Assembly: GCA_023101885.1 (NCBI GenBank)
Contig: JALPQD010000632.1
Location: 529,637-593,636 of the forward strand
Length of the DNA stretch: 64,000 nucleotides
Source: Typhlomys cinereus
Taxonomy: Eukaryota; Chordata; Mammalia; Rodentia; Platacanthomyidae
Reading direction: 5' to 3'
Shown here: one piece after another, positions 11,291 through 22,675 of the stretch
How the letters are laid out: every line of letters starts with the position of its first letter
Numbering within the stretch: position 1 is the first letter of the stretch
Translations under genes and position numbers: made by a program
The notes under the pieces: model-generated
Databases searched by the model: none
What the model was told of the DNA's origin: nothing
The model's input: the letters and a program-made list of their open reading frames with translations, nothing else

Positions 11291-11455
11291 CCCTCCCCTA
11301 CTTTAATTTTTACAGCAGGGTCTCTTATTGAACTTGGAGCTCACAGATTCAGCATGACTAGCTGTCCAGTAAGCCCTAGGGATGCTCATGTCTCTGCCTG
11401 CTCATTGTTCATGTTGCAAGCATACACCACAGTGCCTGACTCCCCTCACCCCCAT

Positions 11456-11846
11456 TTTCACAAGTATATGTATACAGGGTATGTGCATGTGCATATGTGT
11501 GCTAGTACGTGGGAGGTATCATATGTGTGTGGAGGTCTTACGGTGATATTGGAAATATTCTTGATCATTCTTCCACCCTTACTTGAGAAGAAGCCTCTAA
11601 TCTCAGAGCTCATAGATAGGGTTTCTTGGCTCACCGGCTTGCTTTGAGGATTCACAGACTCTACTTTCCGGCTGCCACGCCCACCTGATATTTTATATGG
11701 AATTTGGGGACCTGAACTGTGGTCTTTGTGTTTGAATACAAGCCTCCTTGGGACCTGGTTTTCCATATGGATGCTGGAGATCTGAATTCAGGTTCTCATG
11801 TTTGTGTGGCAAGCACTTTACTATCTGAGCCATCTCTTCAACCCCA
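11456..11846 (-). repeat. Composite B2-B1-type SINE relic(s)
   Basis: GT-rich left part, GGAGGTCTTACGGTGATATT, a CTCAGAGCTCATAGATAGGG block, GCCACGCCCACCTGATATTT, then two successive head-like ends (GGGGACCTGAACTGTGG; GATCTGAATTCAGGTTCTC ... GAGCCATCTCTTCAACCCC). The doubled head suggests two overlapping insertions or an internal duplication. Confidence 0.6.
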
Positions 11847-12109
11847 GAATACTTCTTTAACTAAAAGCATGGAATCCTTTGGGATGTTCGTGACATTGTT
11901 ATGTCATTACAGTTGCTGAAAATAGCTTTCTTTTAAAAGAGATTCTGCATCAAGTTAAATATTTCATATCATTATATAAGACTATGCTGCTTAATACAGT
12001 ACAATTTTATCACATTAAAACTGTAAACAGTCATAAGAAGAATTGCGGAAGCCAACATAAGTTTTCCTCCATACATTTTTATCTTTAAATAAAAAAAAAG
12101 TATGCTGTT
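11847..12109. other. AT-rich unique sequence
   Basis: Nothing recognised. Confidence 0.4.
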
Positions 12110-12149
12110 TCAGTTTGCCCTAACTCTGGTTTTCAATAATGAGAACATG

Positions 12150-12260
12150 CACAATTTTTCTCTAATGGTTTTGGCCATCCTGGCCTCAAATTCATAGTGT
12201 TCTCACCTCAGTTTTCCAAGAGCTGGGATTTAAAGTATTTACCACTTTACCAGCCAAATT
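12150..12260 (-). repeat. B1-like (7SL-derived) SINE relic
   Basis: Antisense B1 landmarks: GGCCATCCTGGCCTCAAATT and CCAAGAGCTGGGATTTAAAG, followed by a degenerate ACCACTTTACC. Truncated and diverged. Confidence 0.65.
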
Positions 12261-12261
12261 A

Positions 12262-12640
12262 ACCATTTCATAATGGACAATTCAATGGCATTGCTATAGT
12301 CACAATAATGTATAGTCACCACTTGTAATGATTATACTTCCATAAATGTTTCCATCAGTCCAAAATGAAATTGTGACTTCCTAAACAGCTACTTCCACAC
12401 CACCCTCACTTGGCCCTTAATAACCACCACCATGCATTCTGTTTCTATTGATTTGCTCATTCTAGGGATTTTACAAATGTGCAATATGTATTATTTCATA
12501 TCTTTTCTCTACTGGCATAACCTTTTCAAGATTTATTTACATTGTGCATGCACCATGACGTCTGTGTGTATGACTAGAGCTTTATGTTCCTCCTTTTATT
12601 CTTTCCCTTCTGATTTCCTTTCCCCCCACCACATATTTTT
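12262..12640 (-). mobile_element. L1M 3' UTR relic
   Basis: Antisense L1M landmarks: GGACAATTCAATGGCATTGC, AATAACCACCACCATGCATT CTGTTTCTATTGATTTGC, and a downstream CATTGTGCATGCACCATGAC-like block. Diverged and without reading frame. Confidence 0.65.
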
Positions 12641-12839
12641 TAGAATATACCAAGAGTAAATTTATAATATTCAATCAAAAGATTTTGAACATATCATTTC
12701 TGTTATTCACTGATAAATGGTAAAATGACTTGCTTTTTTATTTATAGAGCCTTTGTTGACATCCTATGTTTATTTGACATCTCCACCCATTTTATCAGAA
12801 TCAGAAACACTCGTGTTTTCTACCTGCCCCTTGTTTTTA

Positions 12840-13106
12840 AAATTAAGTATCTTTTATTATTTATTCATTTGTGCGTGTGTGTGTATGTTTCTGTGTGTGT
12901 GTGTAGAACCACGGGCGAATTCGGGAACCACCATGGACCGCCTCCACCTCCTTTTTGTTTACTCTGCCCGGGGATTCACAGGCTCCTCCCTACCAGCAGG
13001 CTGCCCCCGCTTCCGCCCAGCGTCTATACCTGGGGTCTAGGATCCGAACTCAGGACGTTCCGCCTGCAAGGCAGAGACTTAACCACTGAGCCACCTCTCC
13101 AGCCCC
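12840..13106 (-). repeat. Young DIP SINE
   Basis: Minus-strand young DIP body with head CCACCTCTCCAGCCCC at the right and a short GT tail (about 12873-12904). A small internal deletion is seen relative to other copies (after CTCCCTACCAG). Flanking 'tacctgcc' at 12821-12828 and 13109-13116 is probably the core of the target duplication, with a small indel beyond it. Confidence 0.87.
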
Positions 13107-13440
13107 ATTACCTGCCTTCTTTATTAGAATTGTTCCATGGTAACTATGAAGCTTGTGGCAACTGAATTAAAAGTCTTCTGAATTAAAAGGGGATGCTTTG
13201 TAATGAACTTAAAACATTTCTGGGTCTGCCAATGCACCAAGACAAACTAATTTCTTTGTGTATGTGTGTGTGCGCGTGCGCACACATGTGTGCATTTGAA
13301 AGAAAAAGAGACCGATTTCTAAGAAACTATCCTGTATGCATTTCTCTGCAATATTATAGGCTGGATTCTGTCTGTCGAAAGGAATACTTGGAAGACAACA
13401 CAAAGTTGTAATACATTCCTATGAAGCACTGTTGGACTGC
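13107..13440. other. Unique sequence with alternating purine-pyrimidine tract
   Basis: Contains a GT/GC/CA alternating tract at about 13258-13296 with a 9-bp-arm inverted repeat (13267-13286). No gene seen. Confidence 0.5.
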
Positions 13441-13995
13441 AATGGCTATGTGTAATAGACAAAGGGAGCTACACAATATTTGACAACACACAGCAAGACT
13501 AAAAGTTCCTCTCATTAAGAATATAAAAGAAAGCTACAGCTTCACAGCCATGGATTCAGAATGGTCTCCTCTGTATGACACCAAAAGCATTAGCAACAAA
13601 AGAAAGACCAGACAACTGGATTTCATGAACATTGGAAGCTTTTACACATTGTTTAAAATGTCAAGAAAGTAAAAAGGCAACTTATAGGAAGCTTGAAAGT
13701 ATTTGTTTTTTGAGTATGTAATAAATATCTAATACTCAGAATATATGAATAGTTTTTGATACTCAACAATGATTCTATTAACAAGAAACACCATTAAAGT
13801 CACTCAGACGCTACTGACCAGAATATGAAATGTTAAATGATATAGTTACCCAGAAAACAGCTTGCTTTTCTATACTAACCAATTTTCAGCATATGGTTCT
13901 CTAATTATACTTCTGGGCACTTACAGAGAAGTTAAAAACAAACATTTCAGAAAAATTAACACTGAACTAGAAATTGAAAAGTGCCCTGATTTTAT
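13441..13995 (+). mobile_element. Ancient L1M ORF2-region relic
   Basis: Sense-strand echoes of L1M ORF2: TATGACACCAAAAGCATTAG CAACAAAAGAAAGACCAG, GGATTTCATGAACATTGG, and later CTAATTATACTTCTGGGCAC. Many stops and indels; no open frame. Confidence 0.55.
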
Positions 13996-14191
13996 CATTA
14001 CACACTGATATATACATTGAAAATTTGTCTTACTGCACCCCATAACTTTATGCAGTTAGTATGTGTTAAATGAATACCGTTTCTTTCCAAAAATAAAGGA
14101 AAACATGTTTTTTTATTATATACCCTTTTCTATGTTACTGTTAAAATGTCTGAAACGATTATGGTTTTCAATATTTATTAGTGACCAGGGT

Positions 14192-14192
14192 G

Positions 14193-14239
<47 letters not shown>

Positions 14240-14288
14240 ATCTATTTATGTATCTATCTATATATGTATGTATCTATTTATCTATCAT
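14192..14288. repeat. (TCTA)n microsatellite
   Basis: About ten perfect TCTA units followed by imperfect TCTA/TGTA/TTTA units. Likely length-polymorphic. Confidence 0.95.
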
Positions 14289-15409
14289 CTATTTTTTATG
14301 TACTTCTCTATATAATACCAATCAATCAATTATCCATCCAGTCACTCATCCATCTTTCTCCCTACCAACAAATCTACCTACATACCTGAATATTAATATT
14401 TATCTCAATCTCACTTTCATTGTCTCCTCACTTCAGAGGACTGTAGAACTTTACTGTTCTTCTAAAATGTCACATAATATATGTTGATGTGATCTTTTTA
14501 TATTGTGCTGGAAATTTGATTGGCACTTTCAATCCTAAAAGGCATGTCCTTTTATTCTTGGAAAATGCTTTTATATTCCTTTTTAGTAAACTTTCCTTTA
14601 AGTTTTCCTTGTAACTTCTCTATGCAGATGTTGAACTTCTTGGACTGATCCCTTAATTTCACTATCATTTTCTTTTTTATTGCTCATTTCTTGGTCTTTG
14701 TTTTATCAGATTTCTTGGAGATTTAGCCTCCAATTTCAATTTAATTTTATGTCTTGGCGATGATAATTTTACCTTCCAGGAACATATCCTTGTTCTTTGA
14801 TTCTTCTTTTAATGAAATTGTCTTTTCATTTCATGGATCCAATATACCCTCATATTTCTAAGGATGTTGATTAGAGGTGTCTAGGTACTTCATTTCTTTT
14901 CTCTTACTTTTTTAGCTTTGTTTCATTTCTTCACATGTCTGATGATTTCTTATCTTTACTCATATTCAGGGTCTTGAGGGCACTACGAAATAATGGGAAG
15001 TCTTATTTATAGGGTTTCTAAAGAGGTGAATTCCAATCTGATGCCTGAGTAAAGGTTTCCAAATAAAAGCATCAATAGGAATTTTTTTCCTCTATAGACA
15101 CTCATAATTTCTGGAGGAAAAAAGTTTGTATTCTTGTTTGGAAGCATAGAACTGATTCTAGAGCAAAGAAGGAGTTGAGCTTTTGGGTAGTAACAGATCA
15201 TGTGTTTTTACTTAATTGCCACTTTGATGGTTGGAATTGTTCCCACTAATCTTTTTTCCTAATGTTACTATGTCTTTAGCTTTTATATTAGTTTCTCTAG
15301 AAAATAAACTTCTGATCTTCTGACTCAGTAAGAGAATTATATAAACTCCACGGGAAAGAATATGGAGTCCTTATCTGCACTTTTGACTATCCTCCACACA
15401 TTTTGGGGA
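14289..15409. other. AT-rich sequence, possible ancient LINE remnant
   Basis: About 14640-14985 is T-rich and reminiscent of the 5' side of old L1M antisense sequence (TTTCTTCACATGTCTGATGA), but too diverged to call. Remainder unassigned. Confidence 0.35.
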
Positions 15410-15778
15410 GATATGTACATGTGTGTGTGTGTGTATGAGTATGTGAGCATGCATGCTCACATATGTTTCAGTATACTACTATGCATAGATGCAAATGCAC
15501 ATATGTGTGCATCTATGGGAGGCTGGAAGCTGATGAAGAGTGTCTTCAGTATCTCTCCAAGAATGAAGGCGAGGTTTCTCTACTGAACCAGAATTTACCA
15601 ATTGACTGTGCTAGTTAACCTGCTTGTCCTAGAGATGACCCACTCTTGCCTCAAGAGTGCTGGAATTACAATTGGCTACCACGCCCACTGTCTTGAAGGA
15701 GAGTCCTGGGGCATCTAAGCTCCATTCTCCACACTTGGGAAACAAGCACCTTATTAACTGAGCTATCCCCCGGTCCCT
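15410..15778 (-). repeat. Composite B2-B1-type SINE relic
   Basis: GT-rich left tail, GGGAGGCTGGAAGCTGATGA, CAAGAGTGCTGGAATTACAA TTGGCTACCACGCCCA (B1-like), and head-like TTATTAACTGAGCTATCCCC at the right. A perfect 24-bp palindrome lies in the tail at 15440-15463. Confidence 0.65.
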
Positions 15779-16139
15779 AATCACACTAATTTATCAGGAC
15801 CATCACTATTCTCTAAAATATTTTATGTAACTAACTGCGAAGACAGTCCAAATTGTAGGTACTTAGTATTCAGTTTTCCTGGCAACACTAACTCTTTCAT
15901 TCTCTGAAGAGTTCCATAATATGTCACCTCTTATATCATTCTTTATTCTCCTACATTCTTTGTCATTGCAGGCAAATACATTAACTTCTTCAGTCCTGTT
16001 TCAGTGGTGCTTCAAAACTACTATAAAACTGGAATCTCTATAATCAATCTATGCAAAGTAAAATTAGCAGAAGATAAATTTGACTTGATGGAAACAAATG
16101 TAAGGGGAGAGAGTTTGTGGCTATTTAAATTTGACCCTG
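15779..16139. other. Unique intergenic sequence
   Basis: Nothing recognised. Confidence 0.4.
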
Positions 16140-16320
16140 GTGTTGGGTGAGATTGTTCAATGGGTAAAATCACTTGCCATGCAGGCTTGATAACCACTGT
16201 TCAATCACTACTCACTTAGAATCTACAAGCCAGAAGGAAAGAGCTACTGAAAGCTGTCCTCTGATCTCTACACACATGTTGTAACATAAACATGACTCTT
16301 TTAAAAAATAATTAAAAATG
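16140..16320 (+). repeat. B2-superfamily (B3-like) SINE relic
   Basis: Degenerate head (GGGTGAGATTGTTCAATGGG TAAAATCACTTGCCATGCAG), then GAAAGCTGTCCTCTGATCTC and an A-rich end. Similar in order to copies at 32612, 41490 and 46340. Confidence 0.6.
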
Positions 16321-16849
16321 TTAAATTTGTCCAGTAGAGATTTGCAGATAGTTTGTTCAATGTAGATATTAGAATATTTTATGGCCTTAAACTTCCCAGG
16401 TGTTATTTATGAACTACATTTATATTTCTTATGAACTACATTTATATTTCTTACCACATATATAATTCATGTATACATATATTTCATATATATACATATG
16501 AAAGATTTATCATTTTAAGTCAAGTGATTCTCACCAACTGCTAGGCTAAAATACGTGAAAAATAATGCTAATTTTTAGCACAAAATCATTTGGATGCCAA
16601 GAACATCAGTTAGTCATCCGGTTATTATTTTAAAACACTGTGTATAGATCTGCCTACTATTGCATTGTGTATACTGATATCTAAAGTATTAAGATTTTTC
16701 CAATTTTTGTATTTTTGATTCTTTCCCAGATGACAGAATATATACATATACAGATTTACTTTGGTTCTATTCTGTAGCAAGAACTGAAATGTTGGGTATG
16801 TGTGACATAAGAAGACTGAGTCAGCTAAATTAAAAGAGTCACAGAATGG
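16321..16849. other. AT-rich unique sequence
   Basis: Contains the small tandem duplication at 16409-16452. No gene recognised. Confidence 0.4.
16409..16452. repeat. Perfect 22-bp tandem duplication
   Basis: Unit at 16409-16430 (starts ATGAACTACATTTATA) is repeated without change at 16431-16452. Confidence 0.95.
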
Positions 16850-16935
16850 GCTACAGAGGGAACTCACTGGTAGAGTGCTTAACTAAAATGAGCAAGGTCA
16901 TGAATTCTGTCCTCAGGACCCCCCAAAAAAGATGT
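16850..16935 (+). repeat. ID-type SINE relic
   Basis: GGGCTACAGAGGGAACTCAC TGGTAGAGTGCTTA ... TCCTCAGGACCCCCC followed by an A-rich run matches the tRNA-Ala-derived ID element layout, moderately diverged. Confidence 0.7.
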
Positions 16936-18003
16936 GTGGTAGTAGAGGGGTATGTATTCAACAAAATATTCCTTTTCTGTGCTGTACTCTTGTAAAATCT
17001 GACTTTCCAACTATTTTCTATGTTTAATAAGCTAATATTAGGTATTCTTCAAATTCTAAATTGAACTAAGAAATAAGACATAGTGCTCTTAGTATAATAA
17101 TGTGTCATGAAAAGTAAGAGACAAAAGATCATTTCATGAAGTTTGATTCGGGGAAAAGAGATGCAGAATCAATTCCTCCAACACACAGGAGTCATTATTG
17201 CTAATAATTTTAATAAAATGAAGCTACTGGCAACACCTAAAGGCTTTGCTGTATTCAGGACATTTTGGTAGAGTGCTTCATAGAATTTTTTTATGTAATC
17301 TTCACAATGTGAAGCTCTAGAACAACATCCTGGAGAGATTGGCAGATGTGAAGGAAGATCATGCAAGTTGACAAAGATACAGGAAGAATTCAGCAGCAGT
17401 TTATGCTTTCATTTCTACTTTCATTTCATTTCTACTCAGCTTTGAGATGGCCACAATGCAAAGGCTGGTCTATGAGAGAAACATAGGAATGTGAACTTAA
17501 ACCAGAGTTTGAAATCCTAAGTTCATTAGCACAGATTATAATGCTCTGCAAATCTTTCTTATTCTTCCATGAAAACCCAGCTGCCCAGGGACACCAATAG
17601 AAAGGTGACCATATGGCCAGTGGTTTGCTTAACCATTGAAATGAAATGCAACCAACCACAGAAGTCACTTTCCTGCAAGTGTAGCAACTGCACATTTTCT
17701 TTTTTTTTTTTAATTCTAAAGTTGTACCTGTGATCCTCTATTTAATTTCTCTTTTCTTCTCAATCGTTAGCTTATTTCACATTGCATCCGGCCATAGCAG
17801 ACGCAGAGCTAACTTCAGCTCATTTCTAAGTGACAAAAAGGAAATTATGATTTTATTAAGAAAGGTGCATTTCTCCTAATCCTTCGCAAATATCACTGTC
17901 TCTGTGCAAATGGCCTGTATAAATGAGGTGGAATATTTCATTTCACAGTTCTAATGCAATAATAAAATGAATATTAAATATCGAAAAGAAAATATACAGC
18001 TAT
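16936..18003. other. Unique sequence, candidate conserved non-coding DNA
   Basis: No repeat recognised. About 17760-17965 is repeat-free with moderate GC and several ATTA/TTAT cores, a profile compatible with a conserved non-coding element. This cannot be shown from one sequence. Confidence 0.35.
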
Positions 18004-18085
18004 TGTTAGGGTGCCTGCTGGACACAGATGAGGCTATAGGTTTGATCTCTAGGACCATCATCAATGTAAATAATTAAAATTAAGG
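18004..18085 (+). repeat. ID-type SINE relic
   Basis: GTTAGGGTGCCTGCTGGACA ... GGTTTGATCTCTAGGACCAT with a weak A-rich end. Heavily diverged. Confidence 0.45.
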
Positions 18086-18959
18086 CATATACTAATAAGT
18101 GAACTTAAAGTGGCAGAATTTCCATGATTAGATTGCAAAATATCTAAGGGAAAATAAAAATGTCTGTTATCATTATGTACATAATGAAAATGAGCCATAT
18201 TTGACCAATGACATACCTAATTTTAAAATCTGTTTCCTTTTTTGGCTATTTATTTATTTACTTATGATATAAGACAAAATTAGCCAAGGAGATTCTCTGA
18301 CACTGTGTTTAATTTCTATTTCTCATGCAAAGTGATGCCACAGGAGTAACAGATGGGACGAATATTTTGCTGTTGTGGAATACCTTAACTATGAACTATT
18401 GAAAAGTTGGAAAAAGCTACTGTTTGGAATATATCAAGCTTAATTCAGCAATTTAATTGAAAACTATTAAAATACAAATAATAATTACCCCAGCAGGAAT
18501 TATATCATGCTGACACAACTGCTGAATTTCTTCTTAGATATTAACTCTGAAGAGTGTATTCATTGTAGCACCCCGTTTATAAAAGGAAGCACACATTAGA
18601 GTTTTGACAATATATTTTCACTGTCTCTCGAGATTACATATTAGAACAAAACAGTAAAACTAAGATACAATGTGTTTGCCTTACATGAAAATATATATGA
18701 AGCTCAATGTATTTCCAAATCTCAAGCACATACCTTTATACTTCAGTCAACGGGCTTGGGTGTTTTTCTGGGTTCCATTCTATAATGACACTGGTTTCCA
18801 ATATGCATAGTTTTAAATGGAACCACTCAAACATACCAAGAAATTAATTAGTACTCATCATTCAGTCTTACATGTTTATGTGTTCGGTAACATATATTGG
18901 CATATGTTCCATAATACATGATGATTCAAGAATCATCATTTAAATCTGGGTGAAAAATG

Positions 18960-18960
<1 letters not shown>
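18086..18960. other. AT-rich unique sequence
   Basis: Nothing recognised. Confidence 0.4.

Positions 18961-18961
<1 letters not shown>

Positions 18962-19008
<47 letters not shown>
18962..19008. repeat. (TA)n microsatellite
   Basis: Uninterrupted TA dinucleotides over about 47 bp; able to extrude a cruciform and likely length-variable. Confidence 0.97.
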
Positions 19009-19009
<1 letters not shown>

Positions 19010-19084
19010 CAGTCTTTCAGATTGAACTAACCAACCATTGGTTACAGAGAAAAAAACGTGCACTTTCTTTAAATATGTATTCAC

Positions 19085-19225
19085 TTTCTTTTCTAAAAGA
19101 ACTTTATTTTTACGTTGAGATAGTTTACCACTACAGTAAAACAACAGAGTTTCTATGTACCCTTCACCTAGCTTCTCCAAATAACACATTAAAATAACCA
19201 TAGTACATTATAGAAGCTAGGAGAG
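19085..19225 (-). mobile_element. L1M 3' UTR relic
   Basis: Antisense landmarks ACTTTATTTTTACGTTGAGA, CTATGTACCCTTCACCTAGC and AACCATAGTACATTATAG follow the order of the L1M 3' UTR, as in the 6015-8335 relic. Confidence 0.6.
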
Positions 19226-19844
19226 TGGCATTGATAGAATACTGTTAAAGTTAAACAGACTTTACTTATGTTTCAGCAATTTTTATATTCAGTATTTTAA
19301 AGATAGATTTCATCTTGTTTAAATTTAAATCTGTAGAAAAATGTGTTTTGCAACAATTTTACTGTCATTCTAAATTGTTCTAAACAGTATTTGAAACAGA
19401 AAAATTATAAGAATGAGGTTTTGATAGCATAAACAGTGTAAAAACCTCTGCTTTCTACTATGGAATTGTTATCACAGAAAATTTCCAAAATTACAATTCT
19501 TGAAGACACAAAGCATCCTGAATGAGAGAAGCTGACTTTTTAATCCCCTTTGATATATGTTTGCTCAATTACTACTTCTAAAAAGAGTATGAAAAGTTTA
19601 GTTCTGCTTCTATGCTCCCATAGCTCATTTCTGATTAGGGTTTTCTTTTATATCTGGCAGATTAGCTATCAAATACCTTATTTTTAAACAGAAGTCAATC
19701 AATTTTATTGCCACAATTTATATGTCCATTGGAATATGCTATTGACAATAAGCAAAAGTGACCAAATCAAGCTGCATGTTTTCAGATTAAAAGATGGGAA
19801 TTGGCATATTTAATATAAAGCCTGATATAATGCATATGTGCCTT
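19226..19844. other. AT-rich unique sequence
   Basis: Nothing recognised. Confidence 0.4.
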
Positions 19845-20115
19845 ATATGTAAGTGTGTTTGTATGTGTGTGTACATGTGTATATGTGAATGTGTACAAGA
19901 GAGCACTTCAGTGTTTGTGCAGGTGGAGGCCCAAAGGTGGCATCAGGAATCATTGTGGATTTGTCTACCTCCTAATTGCTTTGTACTGGGGTTTCCCATA
20001 CTCCACCTTCTAAGGCCAGAATTTTAAGCCTCCACCGTATCCACCTGGCATTTTTATCTGGGATCTGGGGATCCAAACTAGGTTCTTTTAGTCCCCGAGT
20101 CATCTTTCTAGACCC
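19845..20115 (-). repeat. Old DIP-related SINE
   Basis: GT-rich left tail, GGAGGCCCAAAGGTGGCATC, GGAATCATTGTGGATTTGTC, TATCCACCTGGCATTTTTAT, GGATCTGGGGATCCAAACTA and a degraded head (CGAGTCATCTTTCTAGACCC) match the older DIP subfamily. Confidence 0.75.
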
Positions 20116-21269
20116 TCATCACTGTTTTTATGTTAAAAGTTATTCAGAGAAACTGAATAGCTGGCATCTTTAGCAAATGTAAACAAGTGCTTGCTTCCTA
20201 AATATTTTAAATGGTTAGTCATTATTAATTTTATAAAATGCACAAAAATCACATTAAATTTACCAGTATAATATCTTTATAATGTAGATATAACTAATTA
20301 AATAGTTCATTGTGATTTTCCTTTAATTAATACTAGCTTATTGTAAAGTATTACTTGCCTTTTGATGGCTGGCCCTTAATGACTATGCTCTTTCGATGGT
20401 GAGTGCTAGATCATTATTAATTTCTTTTGTATTCATTACAACAACATCAATCAGGGAAAACTCATTTGCTATTAATGTGAATATAACAGGTAATTCTATT
20501 CTAATCAAGCAGTGATTAATGTTCACTTGGTAACTAATTACAGTATCACATTTCAAAACCTTAGCATTGGACAATCCTGATTTTCTGTGGCCTTTTTACA
20601 GAGCCACACAATTCATTTGGGATTAAAAATTTAAAAAGTGATGAAGGATATCAAGTTAGAGACAAAGAGTCCTTATGTGGACTGGACAAGAAAATAATGG
20701 TCAAGAACAGGATGTACAAAAGTCTTTTCATTTTCAGTCATTGAAGTATACTTCCCATTTACCCAGAAATAATACTGATATATTTGTTAAAAAAATCAAG
20801 AAGGAAATTGATAGATTTAAAAAACACTGCCTAAGCTTTATGATGTTAATGGATGTTCTGTCTACATGGTTTTCTGTCTTATGTGATGGCTTAGGTTCAA
20901 TATAAGAGAATTCCAACCTATATTTAAAAGCAAGCCCCTTTTTGCCATCATGTTATTTGTAAATCAATAAAAAATTGAAGAAATCTACCTAATCTGAATC
21001 CAAATTACCTTTGGTTTAAAATAAATTATTCTTATGAACCTAAGTTGACTACGTTTTAATAGGTGACTTTTTCTTATTTTAGGTAAACTATACCAACTTT
21101 ATTAACATTAATAACCCAAGACACTCATATATATTGACACTTACTATATTATGTTAGATCACATTAGTGCTGGTCATTGAGTTTTTAAATCCCAGAAATA
21201 TTAAACTTACTGTAGAACATTATAAGTTGTCTGTGGTCATTGGAGATTTATAGGCTGTATGGGCTGGAA
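20116..21269. other. Unique sequence, candidate conserved non-coding DNA
   Basis: Repeat-free. About 20340-20600 contains several homeodomain-type cores (ATTAAT 20471-20476, GATTAAT near 20514, TAATTA 20535-20540) in balanced sequence. No coding signal. Confidence 0.35.
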
Positions 21270-21465
21270 AATTCATGTGAACCTCAACACAACCTTGAAG
21301 TACAGGCAAGACAGGTATCATTAATCTTATTTCACAGATGAAGAGATTGATGCTGAGGGAAGCTAAGAGACCTGCTCTAAATCCCACTACAGAGCTTTTA
21401 CTAGAACCCAGGGCTTCAAACTCCTAGTTTTATGTTCTTTGCATTACAGCCCAGTGCCATCCTGA
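21270..21465 (+). repeat. MIR SINE
   Basis: Recognisable MIR core: ATTTCACAGATGAAGAGATT GATGCTGAGGGAAGCTAAGA, then GAGCTTTTACTAGAACCCAG and a GTTCTTTGCATTACA end. Well preserved for this ancient family. Confidence 0.85.
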
Positions 21466-22279
21466 ATCCACTCATTTGTCACAGCTTCTAGAGAACAGAT
21501 GTAAGAAAAATTATCAAGGGTTTAAGAGTATACAAATAACAAAAACTATCTGAGCACTATGGAGGCCAGATGAGAAAGAGAAGTCAGCAATGACATGATT
21601 TTCAAAATAGGCAGTTATTTTGTACTTGTTTCCAACCTATTTAGAGCCAAGTCTGTAAGCCAGAGAATTTTCATTACAAATCCCATCAGAGAACAAATCA
21701 GGTTTCAGCTGATAACTAAGATAAACCTAGTTTATAGATGAAGTTTATCAACACATATAGTTGTCGTTGATTTTAAGTAATGGTAAGGGAAGCAGACAGT
21801 GTGATGTAAGACCATTCACAAGTTCCTGCCATGTATATAGTTCTATTTCAAACAATAACTATAGACAATATATATATAATATAATAATATATATAATAAA
21901 ACAATAAACAAGTCAATAACATTACCCTCAAGATGTTCACAGTCGATAACTGTTCTGAAACAGGGCCTTCCAAGGAATGAGCTGTGATTGATCTATATAT
22001 ATCTATACATAGAGATGTATTTGTATATTTTCGATAACCTTGTTCTCAAACTCAAACAGACAGCAGGACTGAGGACAGTTTTTACTTCTCAGTCATGAAT
22101 CACCTAATTTGTTTACAGTATCAAAAAGCCGAGGAGCTTTGCAAAGGAATTTCTTTTTCTTTTCTTTTCTTTTTTTTTTTGACAAAAAGGAGTAAGAGAG
22201 CATCTTAGCTGAATGAGAGTTGAGACAGAAGACCACGCCAAGAAGCAATGTGATAATTCTAAGGTTAATCCAGAAGACA
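21466..22279. other. Unique sequence with a pyrimidine tract
   Basis: Includes CTTTT repeats and a T run at about 22150-22180, and an AT-rich TA patch near 21867-21900. No gene recognised. Confidence 0.4.
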
Positions 22280-22675
22280 GGTAGGAGTCCTGGTGCATGT
22301 GCCACAACACATTAGCAAGCTGTGGTCAGGGGAGATAGCTGTTGCCATGGAGCAAGGATCAGAGTTGAGATGGCTAATACCCTTGGAAATACTGGATGGG
22401 CATGGAGACTTACCTATAATCCCAATGCTCTGAAGGTTGAGACAATTGATCTCTGGGACAATTTGGCTAGCTACACGAGATGAGATGGCAAGCTCTGCAT
22501 TCAAGTGAGAGATGACACCTTAATGTGGAAGGTGGAAAGCAATGGAGGAGGAGATGCAACATAAGACTCTGGCCCTCCTCCACACAGCATGCACACAAAT
22601 GTGTGCCCACAAATAGATGAACATACATGTACACAAACATGTACAAATATACACAGAGATGCCAAAAAAGATGAG
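22280..22675 (+). repeat. Composite B2-B1-type SINE relic
   Basis: B1-like centre (TGGGCATGGAGACTTACCTA TAATCCCAATGCTCTGAAGG), then GGCTAGCTACACGAGATGAG, AATGTGGAAGGTGGAAAGCA, ACTCTGGCCCTCCTCCACAC and a CA/ACAT-rich tail. The only plus-strand copy of this family noticed here. Confidence 0.7.

Larger units (their letters stand above)
10935..11455 (-). repeat. Composite B2-B1-type SINE relic, interrupted
   Basis: Left part (about 10935-11077) has the GT-rich tail and GGCCACAGGTTGGCATTGGG. The right part (about 11291-11455) has AGGGTCTCTTATTGAACTTG, GTCCAGTAAGCCCTAGGGAT and a B1-like CATACACCACAGTGCCTGAC. The insert at 11078-11290 separates them. All are recurring segments of one rodent composite SINE; I did not assign a database name. 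Confidence 0.6.

Noticed and set aside
14063..14389. 108-codon open frame with Tyr-Leu-Ser-Ile repeats
   Set aside because: Translation of the TCTA microsatellite.
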